Source: Streptomyces chartreusis (GTDB lineage: Bacteria; Actinomycetota; Actinomycetes; Streptomycetales; Streptomycetaceae). From it: 64,000 nt of DNA. Within the stretch, counting starts at the first letter, position 1. Every line of letters starts with the position of its first letter. Of the stretch, positions 8,382 through 16,181 are shown in pieces. A program made the position numbers and the translations under genes. The stretch is taken from assembly GCF_008704715.1 (NCBI RefSeq), contig NZ_CP023689.1, forward strand, positions 9,610,001 to 9,674,000, in the 5' to 3' direction. The notes beneath the pieces are model-generated. The model ran no database searches, was not told where the DNA came from, and saw only the letters and a list, made by a program, of their open reading frames with translations.

Positions 8382-9401
8382 CTAGACCGCTCCGTGGGCG
8401 ATCAGGCTGTCGGCGCAGTCGAGGACCGCCTCGCGTGCGGGGCGCGGCTGCCAGCCGAGGAGGGTGCGGGCCTTCTCGGTGCTGTGCCGGTTGCGGCGGC
8501 CCAGCGAGGGGGTGATCTCGCGGAGCGAGGGGTCCTTGAACCGGGCCGTGAGACGGACCGCGAAGTCCGGGATCCGCCGTGTCCTGACCCGACTGCCGCG
8601 TTCGCCCAGCCCGTCGCGCAGGATGCGGGCCATGTCGGTCATCCAGAGGAACTCGCCGGTGGCGAGGAAGCGTTGGCCGGCCGCGACCGATGACGTCATC
8701 GCCAGGATGTGCGCATCGACCAGGTCGCGGACGTCGACGACCTCAAGGCCGATGCGCGGCGCTCCGGCCATCTGCCCCGAGATCATGCGGGCGATGATCC
8801 CTACCGACCCGAGGTTGTCGGGCGTGAGCACGGGGCCGAACACAGCGCCGGGGAGCACGGTCGTCAGCTCGGTCGGGCCGTCGTAGCCCTCCATGTAGTC
8901 CCAGGCGGCACGCTCCGCGAGGGTCTTGGAGCGACGGTAGGGGATCAGTGTCGGGTCGTCCGGGTCGGTCCACAGGGTCTCGTCGGTGACGCCCTCGGAG
9001 GCGTACGACGAGGGGCTCGCCGCGTTCGCCGCCGACGTCATCACCACGCGTCGTACGCCCGCAGCGGTTGCCGCGCGCAGCACGCGCAGGGTGCCGTCGC
9101 GCGCCGGGGCGATGAGGGCCTGGGGGTCGTCGGAGGCGGCGCCCAGCGGGGAGGCGACGTGCAGGACGTAGTCGACGCCCTTCATCGCCGCGTCCCAGCC
9201 GTCGTCCGCCGTGAGGTCGGCGACCGCGAAACCCAAGCGCCCCGCCGGGTCGACCTCGGTGGAAACGGCCTCGGTGACGAAACGCTCGCGCTCCGGGCTG
9301 CGCACGGTGGTCCGTACGTCGTATCCGCGGTGCAGGAGCTCGGCGATGCACCATCCGGCGATATAGCCGCTGCCGCCGGTGACCAATACCAATTCGGGCA
9401 T
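8382..9401 (-). CDS. NAD-dependent epimerase/dihydroflavonol-4-reductase-like SDR
   Basis: Extended SDR of 339 residues. The N-terminal Rossmann motif is ELVLVTGGSGYIAGWCIAEL, followed by VDYVLHVASPLG, a serine region VVMTSAANAASP and the catalytic YRRSK (YxxxK). This matches the dihydroflavonol-4-reductase/cinnamoyl-CoA reductase-like group, which in bacteria reduces assorted aldehydes and ketones. The start at 9401 follows a strong CGGAGGATTCCC. It is divergent from a TetR gene across two operator-like palindromes, and its 3' end faces the previous SDR. Substrate unknown. Confidence 0.9.
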   Translation of the reverse strand: MPELVLVTGGSGYIAGWCIAELLHRGYDVRTTVRSPERERFVTEAVSTEVDPAGRLGFAVADLTADDGWDAAMKGVDYVLHVASPLGAASDDPQALIAPARDGTLRVLRAATAAGVRRVVMTSAANAASPSSYASEGVTDETLWTDPDDPTLIPYRRSKTLAERAAWDYMEGYDGPTELTTVLPGAVFGPVLTPDNLGSVGIIARMISGQMAGAPRIGLEVVDVRDLVDAHILAMTSSVAAGQRFLATGEFLWMTDMARILRDGLGERGSRVRTRRIPDFAVRLTARFKDPSLREITPSLGRRNRHSTEKARTLLGWQPRPAREAVLDCADSLIAHGAV

Positions 9402-9452
9402 GGGAATCCTCCGTGGAATGGGGGTGAGAAGAGGCGATGTGCCAGAATGAAA

Positions 9453-9466
9453 CGGAGGGCCCTCCG
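9453..9466. promoter_or_regulatory. TetR operator-like palindrome, site 1
   Basis: CGGAGGGCCCTCCG is a perfect 14-bp palindrome in the divergent region between the reductase (start 9401) and the TetR gene (start 9528). Its centre is 32 bp, about three helical turns, from that of a second related site. Confidence 0.65.
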
Positions 9467-9482
9467 CTATGTCCTCCAACGT

Positions 9483-9500
9483 AACGGAGGCCCCTCCGTT
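9483..9500. promoter_or_regulatory. TetR operator-like palindrome, site 2
   Basis: Arms AACGGAGG and CCTCCGTT flank two central bases with no mismatch. The core matches site 1 (CGGAGG/CCTCCG). The site lies 27 bp before the TetR start, which suggests autoregulation as well as control of the divergent reductase. Confidence 0.65.
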
Positions 9501-9527
9501 TCGCAACCGCATGATTGGATCCCGCAC

Positions 9528-10094
9528 GTGAACCCGCCGTCCGCGAAACCGACCCGGAAAGACGCCCTGGACAACCGGGAGCGGATCCTGGCCGTCGCCC
9601 GCGAAGCGCTGTCCGGGTCCGGCTCCGCCTCGCTGACGGCGATCGCCAAGCAGGCGGGAGTGGGCATCGGCACCCTCTACCGGCACTTCCCGACACGGGA
9701 GGCGCTGGTCATGGAGCTGTACCGGCACGACATCCAGGGTCTGATCGACCGCGTGCCGGTCTTCCTGGAGCAGAACCCGCCGCTCACGGCGCTCCGCCTC
9801 TGGTTCGAGGAGGTCGCGCACTACGGCCGGCTCAAGTTCGGCGTGGCCGAGGTCATTCACGCGGCCACCAAGGGCGGGCTCGACGACGAGTACTACGAGC
9901 CGTTCGTCCGCGCCATCGCCCTCCTGCTCGAAGCCGGCGCGGCCGACGGCACCCTCAAGCCCGACTTGGACCCGGAGGACGTCCTCCTCCAGCTCAGCGT
10001 CCTGTGGCGCATCGACCCGTCTCGGGGCGGCACGGACCGGGCGGCCCGCATTCTGACCCTGATCGTGGACGGGCTCCGAACCAGGCAGCCCTGA
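9528..10094 (+). CDS. TetR family transcriptional regulator
   Basis: Repressor of 188 residues. The helix-turn-helix is ASLTAIAKQAGVGIGTLYRH followed by FPTREALVMELYRHD, a common pattern among Streptomyces TetR proteins paired with SDR genes. The reading frame is open far upstream, but that part overlaps the reductase on the other strand. GTG 9528 (VNPPSAKPTRKDALDN) is the start that fits the family. Two palindromes lie between it and the divergent reductase. The stop is 1 bp before the convergent MMPL gene end. Confidence 0.88.
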   Translation: MNPPSAKPTRKDALDNRERILAVAREALSGSGSASLTAIAKQAGVGIGTLYRHFPTREALVMELYRHDIQGLIDRVPVFLEQNPPLTALRLWFEEVAHYGRLKFGVAEVIHAATKGGLDDEYYEPFVRAIALLLEAGAADGTLKPDLDPEDVLLQLSVLWRIDPSRGGTDRAARILTLIVDGLRTRQP

Positions 10095-10095
10095 C

Positions 10096-12309
10096 TCAGT
10101 GCGAGGCGGCGGTCGGCGTACCAGTGAGCGCCTCCGCATGGTCGCCGCGGCCCTCCAGATACAGCGAGGGCAGGCGTCGGTCCAGTCGCCGTGGCAGCCA
10201 CCAGTTGCGCCGGCCGAGCAGGTGCATGGCCGCCGGGACCAGTACGAGGCGGACCACCGTCGCGTCGAGGAGGATGGCGGAGGCCATGCCGACGCCGATC
10301 AGTTTGAGGACGACCTCCGTGCTCGGCACGAAGGCGAGGAACACGGCGATCATGATGGCCGCGGCCGCCGTGATGAGCCGGCCCGTGCTCGCCAGCCCGT
10401 GGGTGACGGCCCTGGCGTTGTCCTTGTCCCGCAGCCATGACTCCTGCACGCGGCTGAGCAGGAACACCTCGTAGTCCATCGACAGGCCGAACAGCACCGC
10501 GAACATGAGGACCGTGACGAACGGCGGCAGGGGAGTCTCGGTGTCGATGCCGATCAGCCGCCCCGCCCAGCCGCCCTCCAGCACGAGGGCGACGACGCCG
10601 TAGGCCGCCGCAACCGAGAGCAGGTTCATCAGCGCGGCCTTGAGGGGGATCACGATGCTCCTGAAGGCGACGAGCAGCAGGAGCATCGACAGCACGATCA
10701 CCCCGGTGATCAGGTACGGGATGCGCCGGGCCAGGTCCGCGGTGCTGTCGATCGACCGGGCACTCGCGCCACCGACGTACACGCGGGCACCGGTGCCCTC
10801 GGTGGCCGCGGGCACGGTGTCGTTCCGGAGGCGGTTCACCAGCTTCTCGGTCGCGTCGTCCTGCGGACCCGTCGTGGGCGTCACCGTCAGGATCGCGGTG
10901 TCGCGCTCCGGGTTGAACCGGGCCGGCGTCACGGATGCCACCCCCGGTGTGCCGGCCGCCCCGGCCCGCAGGTCGTCCAGGACGGAGTTCGCGCCCTCGG
11001 GCAGCCGTACCACCAGGAGCAGCGGCGCGTTCGCCCCGGGTCCGAAGCCGTCGGCGACGGCGTCGTACGCCTGTCGGCTCATGCTGCTCTCCCGGTTGTT
11101 GCCCGCGTCCGGGAACCCGAACCGCACGCCGAGGAACGGCGTCGCGAGCGTCAGCATGACCGCCGTTCCGGCCAGGGCCGCGGCGATGCGGTGGCGCTGG
11201 ATCAGCCGGCTCCACCGCGCCCACCCCCGGCCGGCGCCGACGGTCGCAGCGGCGCCTCGCCGGCGAAGGAGCGGTATCCCAAGGCGGTCGATCCGTGCGC
11301 CGAGGTAGCCCAGGAGCGCGGGCAGCAGGGTGAGGGCGGCCGCGAGGACGACGAGGACACCGACGATCGCCACGAGTGCCGCGCCCCGCATGTAGGAAAG
11401 GCCCATGGCGAACAGGCCCAGCAGGCTGACGACGACCGTGACACCGGCGACGAGCACCGAACGGCCGGCGGTGTCGAGCATGGCGGCACTCGCGTCCTCG
11501 GGATCCAGTCCGCCTGCCCTGGCCTCACGGAACCGCGTCACCATCAGCAGCACGTAGTCGATACCGATGCCGATGGCCAGCATGGCGGCCAGCGACGTCG
11601 ACCAGTCGGGGGCGTCGACGAGCCGGATGACCAGCCCCGTCGCCCCGGCGCTGACCGCGAGCCCGGCGAGGGCGATGAGGATGGGCAGCCCGGCGGCGAC
11701 CACGGACCCGAACGTCAGGAGCAGGATCACCGCGGCGATGCCGAGTCCGATCGCTTCGGAGCCGATGGGACCGCCCTCGGCGAGGACCACGGCCTGCCCG
11801 CCGAGGAAGACCCGCACCCCGTCCGCGCTGTGGTCGCGGGCGATGTCCATGAGCCGGGTCGTGTCCTCGACCGGCATCTCGGCCCCGTTGGTCACGTCGA
11901 GGCTGACGGACGTCACCAGAGACCTGCCGTCGGCGGAGACCGCACCGGGCGCGGCGTAGGGGTCGTCGACTCGGGTCACGTGCCGCGCCGAACGCAGCTC
12001 GTCCAGCATGCCGGACACCCGCCCGCGGACCTCCCGCACCCCCTCGTCGGCCTCCACCACAGCGGTGACGGTCGCCCCCGACTGGCTCGCGAAGCGCTGC
12101 TCCAGCAGCTGCTGGGCCTGCTTGGACTCCGATCCGGGCGCGGAGTAGTCGGCGGTGAAGTCGCCCCCGAACGCGCGTGAGAGGGCCAGCACGGCCACCA
12201 GGCCGACCAGCCATGCCAGCAGGACGGTGCCGCGACGGCGATACGCCCCCCGGCCGATCCGGCCCAGCAGGCCGTCCGCCGCCCGGGGGTGGCTGTCGGA
12301 TGTGGTCAC
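10096..12309 (-). CDS. MMPL/RND family transporter
   Basis: Large inner-membrane exporter of 737 residues, usual for actinomycete MMPL proteins that export lipids or drugs by proton antiport. It has two similar halves, each with one helix, a large extracytoplasmic domain and a cluster of helices. The signature membrane segments are LAIGIGIDYVLLMVTRFREA in the first half and FAVLFGLSMDYEVFLLSRV in the second. The start is GTG 12309, preceded by AAGGAGA and overlapping the upstream methyltransferase stop as GTGA. The open frame beyond it covers neighbouring genes and is spurious. Co-transcription with a methyltransferase suggests a lipid or natural-product substrate (inference). Confidence 0.93.
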   Translation of the reverse strand: MTTSDSHPRAADGLLGRIGRGAYRRRGTVLLAWLVGLVAVLALSRAFGGDFTADYSAPGSESKQAQQLLEQRFASQSGATVTAVVEADEGVREVRGRVSGMLDELRSARHVTRVDDPYAAPGAVSADGRSLVTSVSLDVTNGAEMPVEDTTRLMDIARDHSADGVRVFLGGQAVVLAEGGPIGSEAIGLGIAAVILLLTFGSVVAAGLPILIALAGLAVSAGATGLVIRLVDAPDWSTSLAAMLAIGIGIDYVLLMVTRFREARAGGLDPEDASAAMLDTAGRSVLVAGVTVVVSLLGLFAMGLSYMRGAALVAIVGVLVVLAAALTLLPALLGYLGARIDRLGIPLLRRRGAAATVGAGRGWARWSRLIQRHRIAAALAGTAVMLTLATPFLGVRFGFPDAGNNRESSMSRQAYDAVADGFGPGANAPLLLVVRLPEGANSVLDDLRAGAAGTPGVASVTPARFNPERDTAILTVTPTTGPQDDATEKLVNRLRNDTVPAATEGTGARVYVGGASARSIDSTADLARRIPYLITGVIVLSMLLLLVAFRSIVIPLKAALMNLLSVAAAYGVVALVLEGGWAGRLIGIDTETPLPPFVTVLMFAVLFGLSMDYEVFLLSRVQESWLRDKDNARAVTHGLASTGRLITAAAAIMIAVFLAFVPSTEVVLKLIGVGMASAILLDATVVRLVLVPAAMHLLGRRNWWLPRRLDRRLPSLYLEGRGDHAEALTGTPTAASH

Positions 12310-12902
12310 GGCATGTCTCCTTCGGTGAGCCGAACGGGGCGGCGGCAGTGGTAGACGAGAGCGGGCGGCACGTTGTCCCACACCGTCCGGCCGACGACGA
12401 CTTCGTCGAACTGGGACCGCAGCGAGCGCATCAGTCGCCGGGCGGGCCCGGTCCATCGGGCGTGGACGTAGGCGAACGTGGTGAAGACGCCGTGGGGCGG
12501 CAGCACCGAGGTCACGGCGCGCAGTACGTCGCGCTGGTCGCGCGGCGCGAAGGCCGCCCAGGGCAGCCCGCTGACGACGACGTCGGCCGCGCCCAGCCCG
12601 CGGGCGGCGAGGAGCGGCACGAGATCGCGCGCGTCGGCCCGGGCGACGTCGACACCGGGATGCGTCAGAGCCAGCCGCCGGGCGAACCGGTCGTTGAGCT
12701 CCACCGCGACGTGCCGGCCGCGGCCCGCGAGACGTCGCTGGATCGTCGTGGTGAACGCGCCGGTGCCGGGGCCGAGCTCGACCACCACGGGATCGCCGGT
12801 GCTGGGCACGGGCGCGGTCACCACCCGGGCCAGGGACCGGCCGCTGGGTACCAGGGCACCCACGGTCAGCGGACTTCGCATGAACTCCCAGAGGAACGAC
12901 AC
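12306..12902 (-). CDS. SAM-dependent methyltransferase (phospholipid N-methyltransferase-like)
   Basis: Small class I methyltransferase of 198 residues. The opening FLWEFMRSPLTVGALVPSGR resembles the N-terminus of bacterial phospholipid methyltransferases and rRNA dimethylase-like proteins. The SAM motif is VVVELGPGTGAFTTTI, followed by VAVELNDRFARRL, ARADARDL and DVVVSGLPWAAF. I chose GTG 12902 because the family-like N-terminus includes VSFLWEF. ATG 12881, preceded by GGGAG, is an alternative. It overlaps the MMPL gene by 4 bp. A lipid head group is the best guess for the acceptor, unproven. Confidence 0.82.
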   Translation of the reverse strand: MSFLWEFMRSPLTVGALVPSGRSLARVVTAPVPSTGDPVVVELGPGTGAFTTTIQRRLAGRGRHVAVELNDRFARRLALTHPGVDVARADARDLVPLLAARGLGAADVVVSGLPWAAFAPRDQRDVLRAVTSVLPPHGVFTTFAYVHARWTGPARRLMRSLRSQFDEVVVGRTVWDNVPPALVYHCRRPVRLTEGDMP

Positions 12903-13116
12903 CGGCTGAGGCCTCTCTCGTGCACGTGGGTCGGGCGACGCCGCGGTACGTCCGGCCGGCTTCGGGGAGCCGGCGGGCCGGTCGCCGCTTCTCGAAGCTA
13001 GGTCCGCCGAGGCACGGCGATCTTCGTCCGCGAGGCCGGACCCGCGGCCAGAAGGAGGAGGTCGGGCGGCCGATGGGAGGGGGTGGCGCCCATGCGGCCG
13101 GACGTATGGTGAAGCG

Positions 13117-14289
13117 GTGAGCGCATTCCAATGGCGCCGCCCCGGGCTCGACATGCTGATCGCCGCCGCGGCGGCAGCGGCCGGCGTGGCCAGCATCGTT
13201 CTGGGACCGACCTCGGACCTGCCGTGGGCGACGTGGGTGCTGGTCGAGGCTTCGGCGCTGACGCTCGGTCTCGCCCGGACCCTGCCGGTCGTCGCGCTCG
13301 CCGTGAACGTGGTCCTGATCGTCGTGACGGACGTGGTCGTGCCCGGCACCAGCCATGTGGCACCGCTGGTCGCCGCACTGACCCTCGGCGTCGTGGCGTA
13401 CCGCTGCGGCACGGTCACCACCGTCGTGTCCTGGGCGGCCACCTTCGCCGCCGTACTCGTCAGCGTGGGCCGCGACGCCGGCGCGCTCCTCGCCGGGGCG
13501 GACGGTGCGCTGCGCATCCTGTCCGCCGCGATGGCCATCGCCGCACCGGTCGCCTTCGGCCGCTACCTCGCCGCGCTGCGCCAGGCCGCCGCCGTCGCCG
13601 AGGCACGTGCCAGGGAAGCGGAGGAACGCCGCCTCGTCGAGACACGCGCCGCACGCATGACGGAACGGGCCCACCTCGCCGGAGACCTGCACGACCTGGT
13701 GGCCCACCACGTGTCCGCCATCGCGCTCACGGCCGGTTCGGCCCAGTACGCCGCCACCCACGCCCCCGACCAGGAAGAACGGCTCGACGCGGCCCTCGCG
13801 GGGATCACCTCCATCCACGAGAGTGCCCGCCAGGCACTCGTCGACCTGCGCGGCCTGCTTCAGATCCTGCGCGACCCCAGCGCCCCCGACCTCCTCATGG
13901 ATCCGGAGCAGATGATCACCGACGCAGTCGAACGCAGCCGGGCGGCCGGGCTCGACATCGACCTCAACCACGACGAACGCGTGACCCGGGCGCCCCTCGC
14001 CCTGCGCATCACCGCCGCCCGCGTCATGCAGGAGGCGCTCACCAACGCCCTGAAGCACGCCGGACCCGGTTCGAGCGTGGCGGCGTCCGTGGCCGTGTCG
14101 GACGACCGTCTGCTCATCGACGTCACCAACACCGTCCGACCCGAACCCACCCCCGACCTGCCGCCCTCGGGCCACGGCCTGACCGGGATGCGCGAACGCG
14201 TCGAGGTACTCGGCGGGACGCTCGCGGCCGGCCCCACCGGCAATGGCTGGCAGCTGTCGGCGGCCCTGCCCCTGGCGGTGCGGCCGTGA
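13117..14289 (+). CDS. Two-component sensor histidine kinase (HisKA_3 type)
   Basis: Membrane sensor kinase of 390 residues of the NarL-partner class common in Streptomyces. The first ~155 residues form about five membrane helices with almost no extracytoplasmic domain. Next come a coiled coil (AAVAEARAREAEERRLVETR), the phospho-acceptor histidine in HLAGDLHDLVAHHVSAIALT (about residue 191) and the ATPase domain with ARVMQEALTNALKHAG and the G box GHGLTGMRERVEVLGG. The start is GTG 13117. It overlaps the response regulator as GTGA and is divergent from the methyltransferase/MMPL pair, which is a natural target. Confidence 0.93.
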   Translation: MSAFQWRRPGLDMLIAAAAAAAGVASIVLGPTSDLPWATWVLVEASALTLGLARTLPVVALAVNVVLIVVTDVVVPGTSHVAPLVAALTLGVVAYRCGTVTTVVSWAATFAAVLVSVGRDAGALLAGADGALRILSAAMAIAAPVAFGRYLAALRQAAAVAEARAREAEERRLVETRAARMTERAHLAGDLHDLVAHHVSAIALTAGSAQYAATHAPDQEERLDAALAGITSIHESARQALVDLRGLLQILRDPSAPDLLMDPEQMITDAVERSRAAGLDIDLNHDERVTRAPLALRITAARVMQEALTNALKHAGPGSSVAASVAVSDDRLLIDVTNTVRPEPTPDLPPSGHGLTGMRERVEVLGGTLAAGPTGNGWQLSAALPLAVRP

Positions 14290-14978
14290 TCCGCGTCCTG
14301 GTCGCCGACGACCAGGCGCTCGTGCGGGCCGGCGTCACGCTGCTGCTGCGCACCGCCGGCGAGGACGTGGTCGGCGAGGCCGCCGACGGACAGGAGGCCG
14401 TGCGGCTCGCCGAACGACTGCGCCCCGACGTGATCCTCATGGACCTGCGGATGCCACGCCTGGACGGCATCGAGGCGACCCGCCGGATCCTCGCCTCCGT
14501 GCCGGGCACGCATGTGCTGATGCTGACCACGTTCGACGACGACGCCGAGGTCTACGGTGCGCTGCGCGCCGGCGCCGTGGGGTACCTGCTCAAGGACGGC
14601 GCCCCGGACGACATGATCGACGCGGTGCGCAGGGCGGCCCGCGGCGAGCCCCTGCTCGCCCCCACGGTCCTCTCCCGCGTCCTAGCCCATGCACTCCAGG
14701 CCCACCTCGACGGCGTGGAGGGCACCGAGGCCGACCTCGGTCCAGCCCGAGGGGCTTCCCTGACTCAGCGCGAGCGCGAGGTACTGGCCCTGGTGGGCGC
14801 CGGACACTCGAACGCGGAGATCGCAGGGGCCCTGCACCTGGGCGTGACCACGGTGAAGTCCCACGTCGGCGCCATCACCCAGAAGCTGCACCTGCGCAAC
14901 CGGATCCAGGCGGCGGTGGTGGCACATCAACTCGGCCTGGTCGACGACGACTTCCGACCGCTCAGCCCGCACGGTTGA
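14286..14978 (+). CDS. Two-component response regulator, NarL/LuxR type
   Basis: DNA-binding response regulator of 230 residues, partner of the overlapping kinase. The receiver domain has the acidic pair in VLVADDQALVRAG, the phospho-accepting aspartate in VILMDLRMPRLDG (about residue 54), the switch threonine in MLTTF and the lysine in YLLKDG. The C-terminal LuxR-type helix-turn-helix is LTQREREVLALVGAGHSNAE through LHLGVTTVKSHVG. The GTG start lies inside the kinase stop, which gives tight coupling. Targets are not visible; the divergent MMPL operon is a plausible one. Confidence 0.94.
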   Translation: MIRVLVADDQALVRAGVTLLLRTAGEDVVGEAADGQEAVRLAERLRPDVILMDLRMPRLDGIEATRRILASVPGTHVLMLTTFDDDAEVYGALRAGAVGYLLKDGAPDDMIDAVRRAARGEPLLAPTVLSRVLAHALQAHLDGVEGTEADLGPARGASLTQREREVLALVGAGHSNAEIAGALHLGVTTVKSHVGAITQKLHLRNRIQAAVVAHQLGLVDDDFRPLSPHG

Positions 14979-15089
14979 ATGGCGGGCCTGCGGAGCGCGC
15001 CCGTGCGGTTTCCCCGGCCGCCCTCCACCATGGGAGGGGCATCACGCCCTTCGGGACGGACCAGCCGCGCCCGCTGAGGAGGCCGGATC

Positions 15090-16049
15090 GTGCTTGAGTC
15101 GCAGCCCGTGGTCGTGCCGCCGGCCCGAGCTGCCGTGTTCCTCGTGGCCACCGTCGACCCGGGCGGCGAGGACACGGTCAGAGACCTGCTGGAGGACTTC
15201 TCGGGCTTGCGCCGCTCGGTGGCCTTCCGGGCCCCCGCCGACGAGCTCACCTGCGTCGTCGGCATCGGGTCGGCAGCGTGGGACCGGCTCTTCGACGGGC
15301 CCAGACCGCACGGCCTGCATCCCTTCGCGGCACTGGCCGGCGAACGCCACCACGCTCCGGCCACGCCGGGCGACCTGCTGTTCCATGTGCGGGCCCACCA
15401 CATGGACCTCTGCTTCGAACTGGCGCGGCTGATCGCGGAGCGGCTGCTCGGCGCCGCCACGATCGTGGACGAGGTGTACGCGTTCAAGTACTTCGACGAG
15501 CGGGACCTGCTCGGCTACGTGGACGGCAGCGAGAATCCGGAGGGCGCGTCCGCCGCCGACGCGGTGTTCGTCGGCGACGAGGACCCCGGCTTCAGGGGCG
15601 GCAGCTATGTGATCGTGCAGAAGTACCTGCACGACCTCACGGCCTGGAACGCCCTGCCCGTCGAGGAGCAGGACCGGGTCATCGGCCGCACCAAGCTGGC
15701 CAACGTCGAACTGCCCGACGACACCAAGCCCGCCGACTCCCACGTCGCCCTCAACACCGTCACCGACGAGAACGGCGACGAGCGCAAGATCGTCCGCGAG
15801 AACATGCCGTTCGGCACCGTCGGGGAGCAGGAGTTCGGCACGTACTTCATCGGCTACGCCCGGACCCCCGACGTGACCGAGCAGATGCTCAGGCACATGT
15901 TCCTCGGCAACGGCCCGGCCACCCACGACCGGATCCTCGACTACTCCACCGCCGTCACCGGCTGCCTCTTCCACGTGCCGACCGTCACCTTCCTCGACGA
16001 CCTGCCGCCCGCCCCCGGCGCGAAGGATGCGGCGACCGGTTCGCGGTAG
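15090..16049 (+). CDS. DyP-type heme peroxidase (YfeX-like)
   Basis: Dye-decolorizing peroxidase of 319 residues. The family motif GxxDG is present as GYVDGSENP, with the distal aspartate near residue 151. Further conserved stretches are GGSYVIVQKYLHDL, the proximal histidine region (KPADSHVALNTV) and the distal-face arginine region NMPFGTVGEQEFGTYFIGYA. It has no Tat signal, so it looks cytoplasmic like YfeX, not like a secreted or encapsulin-linked enzyme. GTG 15090 is preceded by GAGGAGG. No partner gene adjoins it; the downstream neighbour is a ClpC-like chaperone. Confidence 0.93.
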   Translation: MLESQPVVVPPARAAVFLVATVDPGGEDTVRDLLEDFSGLRRSVAFRAPADELTCVVGIGSAAWDRLFDGPRPHGLHPFAALAGERHHAPATPGDLLFHVRAHHMDLCFELARLIAERLLGAATIVDEVYAFKYFDERDLLGYVDGSENPEGASAADAVFVGDEDPGFRGGSYVIVQKYLHDLTAWNALPVEEQDRVIGRTKLANVELPDDTKPADSHVALNTVTDENGDERKIVRENMPFGTVGEQEFGTYFIGYARTPDVTEQMLRHMFLGNGPATHDRILDYSTAVTGCLFHVPTVTFLDDLPPAPGAKDAATGSR

Positions 16050-16181
16050 GCGGCGGAGCGCCTCCCGCATCACGGTGCGTAGCGCCCCACAACAGGGGCC
16101 GACGCATTCCTCCGCTCCGTTTGCAGGGCTCGGACTGCCGGGTTTTGGTGGAAGGGACCCGTCGATGTCCCAGGAGCAGCC

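Noticed and set aside
16050-16181. HspR/HrcA-type heat-shock operator before the ClpC-like gene
   Set aside because: No CTTGAGT-N7-ACTCAAG or CIRCE-like inverted repeat is present in the 132-bp leader.
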